Of a DNA stretch of 12,374 nucleotides, positions 6,070-12,374 are shown one piece after another. The notes under the pieces were generated by a model, which saw nothing but the letters and a program-made list of their open reading frames with translations, made no database searches and had not been told where the DNA came from. How positions within the stretch are numbered: position 1 is the first letter of the stretch; each line of letters begins with the position of its first letter. The DNA is from an uncultured Clostridium sp. (GTDB taxonomy: Bacteria > Bacillota > Clostridia > TANB77 > CAG-508), in assembly GCA_958422985.1 (NCBI GenBank), contig CATZPY010000031.1:1-12374 (forward strand), written 5' to 3'. Made by a program: the position numbers and the translations under genes.

Positions 6070-7413
6070 TTATTGTTCAAACTCCTTCTCTATAAACGAT
6101 GTGTCATATTCATTGCTTACAAAATTCTCATTATCTAAAATTTTAAGTAAAAAGTCTGTATTTGTTTCTATTCCAGAAATTACAAGCTCAGATAAAGCAC
6201 TTTTCATTTTAGATATCGATTCATTCCTATCTTTTCCATGAACAATAACTTTTGCTATCATCGAATCATAATTTTGAGGAACTCTATATCCTGCATATAC
6301 TGCGGTGTCAACCCTTATTCCATTTCCTCCTGGAAGGTGTAATTCCTCTATTATTCCAGGTGATGGCATAAAATTTTTATATGGATTCTCTGCATTTATT
6401 CTAGCTTCTAAACTATGTCCATTAAAATTAATATCTCTTTGTCTATACTTCATTTTCTCACCTGAAGCTATTCGAATTTGTTCTTTTATTAAATCCAATC
6501 CTGTTACCATTTCTGTTACCGGGTGCTCTACTTGAATTCTTGTATTCATTTCCATAAAGTAAAAATCTTTGTTTTTATCTACTAAAAATTCTATTGTTCC
6601 TACATTGGTATATCCAACTTCTTTTACTGCTTTTACAGCTATTGCTCCCATTTTTTCTCTTAATCTGCTATCTATTACCCCAGATGGTGTTTCTTCTAAC
6701 ATTTTTTGATTTTTTCTTTGTACTGTACAGTCTCTTTCTCCTAAATGTACTGCATTTCCATATTCGTCAGCCATTATTTGAATTTCTATGTGTCTAGGAT
6801 TTTCTATAAATTTTTCTATATATATGCTGTCATCGTTAAATGATTTTAATGCTTCTTGTTTTACAATTTCATATGCCTTTTTTAGTTCTTCTTCACTATA
6901 AGCTATTCTTATTCCTTTTCCTCCACCGCCAGCAGAAGCTTTTATTATTACTGGATATCCTATTTGATTTGATATATTTATTGCCTCTTGCATTGTGTAA
7001 ATTAGTCCCTCTGAACCGGGAACTACAGGAACACCTACACTTTTCATAGTTTCTTTTGCCTTTGATTTATTTCCCATTAATTCTATTATATCTGGTCTAG
7101 GTCCTATAAATTTTATACCAATTTCATCACACATTTTTGCAAAGCTATTATTTTCAGACAAAAAGCCAAAACCCGGATGAATGCTATCTGCTCCTGTTAA
7201 ACAGGCTGCTTCTATAATAGCTTTTACATTTAAATAACTTTTACTAGATACTGCAGGTCCTATGCAAATTGCTTCGTCTGCAAGTTTGGTATGTAAAGCT
7301 GTTTTATCTGCTTCTGAATATACAGCAACTGTTTTTATTCCCATTTCTCTACAAGCTCTTATAATTCTTACTGCTATTTCTCCTCTATTGGCAATTAATA
7401 TTTTCTTCAACAT
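6070..7413 (-). CDS. accC: Biotin carboxylase subunit of acetyl-CoA carboxylase
   Basis: The enzyme carboxylates the biotin on AccB using ATP and bicarbonate, the first half of malonyl-CoA formation in the cytosol. The 447 residues match the family's usual length. The N-terminal fold opens with KILIANRGEIAVRIIRA (4-20). The ATP-grasp domain shows K116 in MGNKSKAK, K159 followed by the GGGG loop (162-165), and ERDCTVQRKNQK (226-237). Catalytic residues appear in EMNTRIQVEHP (E288, R292, E296) and in LEARINAENP (R338), at positions equal to the E. coli enzyme. The C-terminal domain is complete. The ATG at 7413 has AAAGGA at 7426-7431, a long 12-base spacing, so initiation may be modest. It follows fabZ by 63 bases. 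Its carboxyltransferase partners accD and accA are not next to it. Confidence 0.97.
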   Translation of the reverse strand: MLKKILIANRGEIAVRIIRACREMGIKTVAVYSEADKTALHTKLADEAICIGPAVSSKSYLNVKAIIEAACLTGADSIHPGFGFLSENNSFAKMCDEIGIKFIGPRPDIIELMGNKSKAKETMKSVGVPVVPGSEGLIYTMQEAINISNQIGYPVIIKASAGGGGKGIRIAYSEEELKKAYEIVKQEALKSFNDDSIYIEKFIENPRHIEIQIMADEYGNAVHLGERDCTVQRKNQKMLEETPSGVIDSRLREKMGAIAVKAVKEVGYTNVGTIEFLVDKNKDFYFMEMNTRIQVEHPVTEMVTGLDLIKEQIRIASGEKMKYRQRDINFNGHSLEARINAENPYKNFMPSPGIIEELHLPGGNGIRVDTAVYAGYRVPQNYDSMIAKVIVHGKDRNESISKMKSALSELVISGIETNTDFLLKILDNENFVSNEYDTSFIEKEFEQ

Positions 7414-7476
7414 ATCAATTATAAATCCTTTCTTTTTAATTTATATTATCCCTCTAATTTCTGAATTTACTTTTTA

Positions 7477-7899
7477 TTATACAATCGCAAATGTTAGTTC
7501 ACCTTTTACTGCTATTTCTCCATTTACTGTAGCTATTGCTTCACCAATTCCTATTGGTCCTTTTCTTTTTATTATTTTAACTTCTAACTTTAGTACATCT
7601 CCTGGAATTACTTGCCTTTTAAATCTTAGTTTATCTACTCCTCCAAAAAGAGCATTTTTCCCCTTATTTTCTGGCTCTGAAAGAATTGCAACAGCACCTG
7701 TTTGTGCTAATGCTTCTATTGTGAGAACTCCTGGCATTATTGGGTTACCTGGAAAATGTCCTGCAAAAAACGGTTCATTTATACATACATTTTTATATGC
7801 AACGCAACTTTCTCCTGGTACATATTCTTCTACTCTATCTATCATTAAAAATGGTGGTCTTTGTGGAATTATTTCCATTATTCCATTTATATCTAACAT
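7477..7899 (-). CDS. fabZ: 3-hydroxyacyl-ACP dehydratase FabZ
   Basis: FabZ removes water from 3-hydroxyacyl-ACP to give trans-2-enoyl-ACP in the elongation cycle. The chosen start, an ATG at 7899, gives 140 residues, the family's usual length, beginning MLDINGIMEIIPQRPPFLMIDR. An upstream in-frame ATG at 7956 would add 19 residues with no family counterpart. The internal start has AAAGGAG spaced by 6, which decides it. The hot-dog fold is complete. The catalytic pair is H48 in FAGHFPGNP and E62 in VLTIEALAQ, and the PGVLTIEALAQTGA helix is typical. It sits between accB (90 bases upstream) and accC (63 bases downstream), the standard clostridial order. Confidence 0.96.
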   Translation of the reverse strand: MLDINGIMEIIPQRPPFLMIDRVEEYVPGESCVAYKNVCINEPFFAGHFPGNPIMPGVLTIEALAQTGAVAILSEPENKGKNALFGGVDKLRFKRQVIPGDVLKLEVKIIKRKGPIGIGEAIATVNGEIAVKGELTFAIV

Positions 7900-7905
7900 A
7901 TTTTT

Positions 7906-7912
7906 CTCCTTT
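7906..7912 (-). promoter_or_regulatory. Ribosome binding site that sets the fabZ start
   Basis: AAAGGAG on the minus strand lies 6 bases before the ATG at 7899. It favours that codon over the in-frame ATG at 7956. Confidence 0.8.
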
Positions 7913-7954
7913 AAAATTAAATTTTTTATCGGGTTTAGATGAATTTTAAGGTCC

Positions 7955-7976
7955 ATCCCTAAATTCTGAATCCCTA
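7955..7976 (-). repeat. Paired TAGGGAT direct repeat between accB and fabZ
   Basis: TAGGGAT occurs twice on the minus strand, at 7970-7976 and 7955-7961, with a 15-base period, in a locally G-rich patch of an otherwise AT-rich spacer. The surrounding 90-base gap can also form weak alternative hairpins (GAATTT with AAATTC; TTTAG with CTAAA). It has no known identity and could be a processing or binding site, or chance. Confidence 0.35.
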
Positions 7977-7989
7977 CCCCTGTTGTAGA

Positions 7990-8445
7990 CTATTTTATCT
8001 TAAATAATGTTGTTCCATATTCTACCATATCTTCATTTTTTACGCATATTTCTACTATTTCGCCATCATATTCAGATTCTATTTCGTTCATTAGCTTCAT
8101 AGCCTCTACTACACAAAGTACATCTCCTTTTTTTACTTTGTCTCCTACTTTTACATATGGTAGATCTTTTGGTGATGGACTACTATAAAATGTTCCAACC
8201 ATAGGTGATTTTATTTCTTTATAATTTTCTGTTTTTACTACTGCTTTAGTTTCTTCTTTTTGTTCTGTTGGTAATACATTTTCTTTTATAACTAACATTC
8301 CTGGTTTTGATTCTGCTTTTTCTACAACTTTAGTTTCATTTTTTTTCATTTTTATTTTTGTTCCATCCGGAAATTCAATGTCTAGGCTATCTACTTTAGA
8401 ATTTCCCATATCATCTAATAATCTTTTTATATCTTCATATTCCAT
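7990..8445 (-). CDS. accB: Biotin carboxyl carrier protein of acetyl-CoA carboxylase
   Basis: AccB carries biotin between the carboxylase (AccC) and the carboxyltransferase. The 151-residue protein starts MEYEDIKRLLDDM, a typical N-terminal helix. A charged linker of about residues 35-78, rich in Lys, Glu and Thr, follows. The biotinyl domain runs from about 79 to 151, with the signature VEAMKLMNEI; K117 is the biotinylation site. The SPMVGTFYSSPSP segment (80-92), with the protruding-thumb region, is typical of AccB rather than of other biotin proteins. The ATG has AGGTG at 8454-8458, spaced by 8, and that site overlaps the stop codon of fabF. Only 11 bases separate the two genes, so coupling is likely. 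The biotin ligase that would modify it is not in the window. Confidence 0.97.
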   Translation of the reverse strand: MEYEDIKRLLDDMGNSKVDSLDIEFPDGTKIKMKKNETKVVEKAESKPGMLVIKENVLPTEQKEETKAVVKTENYKEIKSPMVGTFYSSPSPKDLPYVKVGDKVKKGDVLCVVEAMKLMNEIESEYDGEIVEICVKNEDMVEYGTTLFKIK

Positions 8446-8456
8446 AACTATTACAC

Positions 8457-9698
8457 CTATCCTTCATATTTTTTTAATATTATTGACGCATTATGTCCAC
8501 CAAATCCTAATGAATTTGACATTGCATATTCTACATTTACATTTCTTCCAACGTTTGGAACTATGTCTAAGTCACATTCTGGATCTTCTACTTTATAATT
8601 TATTGTTGCTGGTACATAGTTTTCTTCTATTGCTTTTATACAAACTATAGCTTCAACTCCTCCTGCTGCTCCTAATAGGTGACCTGTATTTCCTTTTGTA
8701 GAACTTACTAGTACTTTTTTACTTGCTTCTTCTCCTAAAACCTTTTTAATTGCCATTGTTTCTCCTACATCATTAAGATGTGTTGATGTCCCATGTGCAT
8801 TAATATATGTAATGTTTTCCGGAGATATTTTTGCATCTTCTATTGCAGATTTCATAGCTCTTGCAGCACCTTCTCCATCTGGTGATGGTGATGTTATATG
8901 ATATGCATCTGATGATGCTCCATAGCCTACTATTTCTGCATATATATGTGCTCCTCTTTTTTTAGCATGTTCTAATTCTTCTAAGACTACAACACCAGCA
9001 CCTTCTCCCATTACAAAACCACTTCTTTCGGCATCAAATGGTATGCTTGCTCTATTTTTGTCTGTTGTTGTTGTTAATGCTTTTATATTTTGAAAGCCTG
9101 CTATTCCAACCTTTGTAATTGGTGCTTCTGTTCCACCAGCTACAACTGCATCTTGGTATCCGTGTTTAATCATTCTGTAACTTTCACCTATAGAATGTGT
9201 TCCACTTGCACATGCTGTTACCATTGCAACAGATTCTCCTTTTAACCCCAAGTCTATCGCTACATTTCCTGTTGCCATATTAGCTATTCCCATTGGTATA
9301 AACATAGGTGAAACTCTATCTGGCCCCTTTGTTTCACAAGCTCCTATATCTTTTTGCATTGTAACTAATCCACCAATTCCTGAACCTATAACAATTCCTA
9401 CTCTTGTCATATCTGTATTTTCTTCTGTTATTCCACTTGATTTTAATGCTTCTCTTGATGCAACAACAGCATATTGTGAGTATAAGTCCATTCTTCTTGC
9501 TGTTCGTTTGTCAAAATGTTCTTCTGCATTAAAATCTTTTACTTCTGCTGCTAATTTTACTTTTAAGTCTGATGTATCTAATCTTGTAATTTCGTCTATT
9601 CCACATTTTTGTGTTTTTATTCCATTCCAAAACTCTTCTATATTGTTTCCTATGGGTGTAATTGCTCCTATTCCTGTAATAACAACTCTTCTTTCCAT
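8457..9698 (-). CDS. fabF: 3-oxoacyl-ACP synthase II (FabF)
   Basis: FabF condenses malonyl-ACP with a growing acyl-ACP, extending the chain by two carbons. The 413 residues are the normal length. The N-terminal thiolase-fold half opens RRVVITGIGAITPIG. Catalytic residues are all present at E. coli-like positions: C163 in VTACASGTHSI, H302 in NAHGTSTHLND, K335 in SSTKGNTGH and H340 in TGHLLGAAGG. The C-terminal SNSLGFGGHNASI is typical. The two-His arrangement marks FabF rather than the Cys-His-Asn FabH type. The ATG lies 2 bases after the fabG stop; a GGAGG at 9711-9715 inside the end of fabG serves it with long spacing (12), suggesting translational coupling. Confidence 0.97.
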   Translation of the reverse strand: MERRVVITGIGAITPIGNNIEEFWNGIKTQKCGIDEITRLDTSDLKVKLAAEVKDFNAEEHFDKRTARRMDLYSQYAVVASREALKSSGITEENTDMTRVGIVIGSGIGGLVTMQKDIGACETKGPDRVSPMFIPMGIANMATGNVAIDLGLKGESVAMVTACASGTHSIGESYRMIKHGYQDAVVAGGTEAPITKVGIAGFQNIKALTTTTDKNRASIPFDAERSGFVMGEGAGVVVLEELEHAKKRGAHIYAEIVGYGASSDAYHITSPSPDGEGAARAMKSAIEDAKISPENITYINAHGTSTHLNDVGETMAIKKVLGEEASKKVLVSSTKGNTGHLLGAAGGVEAIVCIKAIEENYVPATINYKVEDPECDLDIVPNVGRNVNVEYAMSNSLGFGGHNASIILKKYEG

Positions 9699-9700
9699 TT

Positions 9701-10435
9701 TTAAATCATTCCTCCATCTATATTTAAAGTTTGACCTGTAATATATGTATTTTCTTCTCCTCCTAAAAAGTATACTGCATTTGCTATTTCCTCTGCTGTT
9801 CCCATTCTTTTTAAAGGAATTTGTGCACTAATATTTTCTTTTACTTTTTCGTTTAGTACAGATGTCATATCTGTAGCTATAAAGCCAGGTGCTACACAGT
9901 TTGCTAATATATTTCTTGTTGCCAATTCTTTTGCAACACTTTTTGTAAATCCTATTATACCTGCTTTAGATGCTGCATAATTTGATTGTCCTGCATTTCC
10001 CATAACTCCTACTACAGAAGAAATATTTACTATTCTTCCTTCTCTTTTTTTCATCATATATGGTGTAACTAACTTTGTTAAATTAAATGTTCCCTTTAAA
10101 TTTATAGATATTACCTTGTCAAAATCCTCTTCTTTCATTCTCATTAATAGATTATCTCTTGTAATTCCTGCATTGTTTACTAAAGTATCTATTTTTCCAA
10201 ATTTTTCTATTGCAGATGTTACCATTTTTTCGCACTCACTAAAATTACTTACATCTGCTTTTTCTAGTAAAACTTCTGCACCATATTTACTAAATTCTTT
10301 TTTTAGCTCATCTAAATTAGTATTGTCTGAAACATAATTTATTACTAAGTTATATCCATTTTTTGCAAATTTCTCTGCAATTGCTCTTCCTATTCCTCTT
10401 GAACCACCTGTTACTAGTGCAACTTTTTTTTCCAT
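9701..10435 (-). CDS. fabG: 3-oxoacyl-ACP reductase FabG
   Basis: FabG reduces 3-oxoacyl-ACP to 3-hydroxyacyl-ACP with NADPH. The 244-residue protein is a classical short-chain dehydrogenase of normal length. The cofactor loop is TGGSRGIG (9-16) and NNAG is at 87-90. The catalytic set is N112 region / S140 / Y153 / K157 in NISSVVG and YAASKAG. The end, LNIDGGMI, is the usual FabG C terminus. The ATG has AAGG at 10445-10448, spaced by 9. The 102-base gap before it, after fabD, holds only AT-rich spacer and a 13-codon open frame that I do not count as a gene. Position next to fabF and fabD makes FabG far more likely than another SDR. Confidence 0.96.
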   Translation of the reverse strand: MEKKVALVTGGSRGIGRAIAEKFAKNGYNLVINYVSDNTNLDELKKEFSKYGAEVLLEKADVSNFSECEKMVTSAIEKFGKIDTLVNNAGITRDNLLMRMKEEDFDKVISINLKGTFNLTKLVTPYMMKKREGRIVNISSVVGVMGNAGQSNYAASKAGIIGFTKSVAKELATRNILANCVAPGFIATDMTSVLNEKVKENISAQIPLKRMGTAEEIANAVYFLGGEENTYITGQTLNIDGGMI

Positions 10436-10537
10436 TTTTATAAACCTTCTTTCTTTATTATTTTATTTGATTCAGTTTTTATAAATTTTAAATAACTTAT
10501 TGTTATAAACCATATGAAACCTTTAATTTATATAAAT

Positions 10538-11482
10538 CTAAACATTATTAATAGTTTCTATAAAATTTTCTAATGATTCTACACTATTAATATTTATTAC
10601 ATTACTTTCTTTGTCTTCTTTTTTTACAAATCCCGTTAATGTTTTTCCTGGACCTATCTCTACATATGTATCTATATTATTGTCTTGCATATTTTTTATT
10701 GCTTTATCAAATCTTACAGGACTTACAATGTGTTTTGAAAGTATATCTACCATATCATCTTGTTTGTTATAAAAAGTTCCATCAATATTTTTTATTACTT
10801 GTGCTCTTACATTTTCCTTATTAAATTTAACATTTTTTAAATCTTCTTTATACAATTCTTTTGCTTCATTTAATTTTATTGTATGAAATGGACCTCCTGT
10901 TTGTAGTTTTAGCACTCTTTTCGCTCCATTTTCTTTTAAAATATCCATTGCTAAGTTAATAGCCTCTTCTTCGCCAGAAATTACAGTTTGACCAGAATAA
11001 TTGTAGTTAGCTGGCACTATAAACATTCCTTTTTCAGAAATTTCTTTACATTTTTCTTCTATTTTTGTGCTATCTAAGCCTATTACTGCTGCCATGCTAT
11101 AATTACCTGGCTCTACTTTAGTTCCCATTAGATATCCACGTCTTTTTAATAATTTTATTCCGTCTTCAAAGCTTAAGTATCCACCACTTATTAACGCCGG
11201 ATATTCTCCTAAGCTTAATCCTACTGTTATTTCTGGCTTTATATTATTTTTCTCTAGTAATTTTAATATTCCTAAGCTCATTGTTGCTATTGCAAGTTGT
11301 GTGTTTTCTGTTTTGCTTAATTCTTCTATTGTAGAATTAAAGCTTATTTTTGCTATATCCTTTCCAGATATTTCTGAAGCAATTTCATATATATTTTTTA
11401 CTTCTTCGTATTCTTCGTATAAGTCTTTGCCCATTCCAACACTTTGTGCACCTTGCCCTGGAAACATAAAAGCTATTTTCAT
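10538..11482 (-). CDS. fabD: Malonyl-CoA:ACP transacylase FabD
   Basis: FabD moves the malonyl group from CoA to ACP, supplying the extender unit for FabH and FabF. The 314 residues are the normal length. FMFPGQGAQSVGMG (5-18) is the N-terminal signature. The nucleophile is S90 in VGLSLGEYPAL, with Leu where many homologues have His; from memory this variant occurs in clostridial FabD proteins. R115 in KRRGYLMG and H200 in GGPFHTIKL complete the active site. The ferredoxin-like small subdomain lies between about 130 and 195. The ATG has AAAGGAG at 11492-11498, spaced by 9. The 58-base gap from fabH contains one copy of a 19-base repeat shared with the end of fabH. Confidence 0.96.
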   Translation of the reverse strand: MKIAFMFPGQGAQSVGMGKDLYEEYEEVKNIYEIASEISGKDIAKISFNSTIEELSKTENTQLAIATMSLGILKLLEKNNIKPEITVGLSLGEYPALISGGYLSFEDGIKLLKRRGYLMGTKVEPGNYSMAAVIGLDSTKIEEKCKEISEKGMFIVPANYNYSGQTVISGEEEAINLAMDILKENGAKRVLKLQTGGPFHTIKLNEAKELYKEDLKNVKFNKENVRAQVIKNIDGTFYNKQDDMVDILSKHIVSPVRFDKAIKNMQDNNIDTYVEIGPGKTLTGFVKKEDKESNVININSVESLENFIETINNV

Positions 11483-11505
11483 TATATTTCACTCCTTTAT
11501 TTTTT

Positions 11506-11570
11506 ATAATATACTTCCTGTATTATATATCTTTTCATGTTTAAAATTCTAATAATATACTTCCTGTATT
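11506..11570 (-). repeat. Exact 19-base direct repeat at the fabH end and in the fabH-fabD spacer
   Basis: AATACAGGAAGTATATTAT (minus strand) occurs exactly at 11552-11570 and again at 11506-11524, with a 46-base period. The first copy encodes NTGSIL of the FabH C terminus; the second is non-coding, just before the fabD ribosome binding site. Each contains a short dyad, ATAC/GTAT. It looks like a local duplication of the gene end, or a paired site. Confidence 0.8.
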
Positions 11571-12374
11571 TAGTCCTCCACCATATCCAATTAAAATTAT
11601 TTTATCTTTTTCTTTTAACTTATTTAATTTTATCATATCATCTATGGCAATTGGAATACTTGCGCAAAATGTATTTCCATATTTATCTACATTAAAATAC
11701 ATTTTATCTTCCTTAATATTTAATTTCTTAGAAATTGACTCTAATATTCTTTTGTTTGATTGATGTGGAATTATATATGATAATTCTTCTATATTAATGT
11801 TGCTTATATCTAGTAATTTGTTTATATTTTTCACTGTATCTGTTACTGCGTATTTATATATTTCTTTTCCATTCATATATATTTTATTTTTATCTGTATA
11901 TGTTAATATCTCACCTTTTTGACCTTTGCTTTCTATATATGAGTAATATAGTTTTGGTTCTTGGCTTTTCTTTATAACTATAGCACCTGCACCATCTGAA
12001 AGTAATATTTCTGTATTTATATCTGTCTTGTCTATAAAATTCGATAGTTTTTCTACACCTACTACTAATGCTGTATTTATTCTATTTGCATCTATATACA
12101 ATTTTGCTATATCAAGTGCATTTATAAATCCTGCACATCCTGCTAAAATATCTATGCACATACAGTTTTTTATGTTAAAGTGTTTTTGTATTTTATAAGA
12201 TATACTTGGCATTTGATTTGTTTCAGACACTGATGCTACTATAATTAAATCTATATTTTCTTTTATATTTTCTAAAGCTTTTTTCGTTGCATTTATTGCA
12301 AGCTCCTCTATTTCTTCTTCTGCATAAAACCTTTGCTTTATTCCTGTCATTTTAAAAATGTAATTTTCTTCTAC
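11541..12374 (-). CDS. fabH: 3-oxoacyl-ACP synthase III (FabH), 5' end outside the window
   Basis: FabH starts fatty acid synthesis by condensing acetyl-CoA (or a branched primer) with malonyl-ACP. An ATG at 12350 would give 269 residues, about 50 short of a normal FabH. The frame stays open through VEENYIFK to the window edge at 12374. The text ENYIFKMTGIKQRFYA aligns with the conserved region around RTGIKERR, which lies some 35 residues into FabH proteins, so the true start is beyond the edge. Counting from that Met, the catalytic triad is complete: C72 in DILAGCAGFINAL, H196 in IIPHQSNKRI and N226 in GNTFCAS. The C terminus GYGGGLNTGSILLEF is normal. It is the first visible gene of the operon. 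Promoter and regulator sites, if any, lie outside. Confidence 0.95.
   Translation of the reverse strand, partial: VEENYIFKMTGIKQRFYAEEEIEELAINATKKALENIKENIDLIIVASVSETNQMPSISYKIQKHFNIKNCMCIDILAGCAGFINALDIAKLYIDANRINTALVVGVEKLSNFIDKTDINTEILLSDGAGAIVIKKSQEPKLYYSYIESKGQKGEILTYTDKNKIYMNGKEIYKYAVTDTVKNINKLLDISNINIEELSYIIPHQSNKRILESISKKLNIKEDKMYFNVDKYGNTFCASIPIAIDDMIKLNKLKEKDKIILIGYGGGLNTGSILLEF

Noticed and set aside
7262..7942. Long plus-strand open frame of 226 codons opposite accC and fabZ
   Set aside because: It lies antisense to two well-conserved genes and reads as hydrophobic low-complexity sequence, as expected of a shadow frame in AT-rich DNA.
7900..7956. Longer fabZ form starting at the ATG at 7956 (159 residues)
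   Set aside because: The added 19 residues have no FabZ counterpart, and the ATG at 7899 has a strong AAAGGAG at ideal spacing.
10436..10537. A 13-codon open frame and a 12-base AT palindrome (10526-10537) in the fabD-fabG gap, tested as a hidden ACP gene or site
   Set aside because: ACP needs about 75 codons and a DSL motif, and neither is present. The palindrome is pure AT and expected by chance.
11541..12350. FabH as a complete 269-residue gene starting at 12350
   Set aside because: The frame is open to the window edge, and the sequence before that Met matches the conserved interior of FabH.

Overview
The window is very AT-rich, and every gene I can support lies on the minus strand, so transcription runs from high to low coordinates. 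The standard code fits: TGG encodes Trp, and TGA, TAA and TAG all act as stops. The base composition, strong GGAGG-type ribosome binding sites and a type II fatty acid synthesis gene order typical of Clostridia suggest a low-GC Firmicute of the Clostridia type, perhaps an uncultured gut-type lineage. The organism call is an inference from gene order and composition.

Region 1 (12374 down to about 6070) is a fatty acid biosynthesis operon in the order fabH, fabD, fabG, fabF, accB, fabZ, accC. FabH is cut by the window edge: its frame stays open to base 12374, so the ATG at 12350 is not its start. AccB and AccC supply the biotin carrier and biotin carboxylase of acetyl-CoA carboxylase. FabD loads malonyl groups onto ACP, FabH starts chains, FabF elongates, FabG reduces and FabZ dehydrates. 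The order matches the familiar clostridial cluster, but no ACP gene, no enoyl reductase gene (fabK/fabI) and no carboxyltransferase genes (accD/accA) sit at their usual places. After accC comes an unrecognised 177-residue gene, then a clear hairpin plus T-tract terminator at 5385-5411.

Region 2 (5306 down to about 2167) begins with a good candidate promoter (TTGTAA, 17-base spacer, TAGAAT). A tightly packed group follows: a COG2509-type FAD-dependent dehydrogenase, a 279-residue protein with six 10-residue repeats, a 56-residue MazG-like fragment and a HAD-family hydrolase. The 279-residue protein ends in the first half of a MazG (NTP pyrophosphohydrolase) domain. The second half of that domain lies in another frame, overlapping by ATGA, so this looks like a frameshifted repeat-linker/MazG gene.

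Region 3 (2001 down to 1) holds a two-domain GNAT acetyltransferase/HD hydrolase protein. After it comes a gene of unknown function that is broken by an in-frame TAA at 457-459 and runs off the window. Two disrupted genes so close together mean either local gene decay or sequence errors. No RNA genes, CRISPR arrays, insertion sequences or attachment sites were seen. No gene-free stretch exceeds 300 bases; the longest is 5239-5457, which holds the terminator, a short dyad and the promoter.
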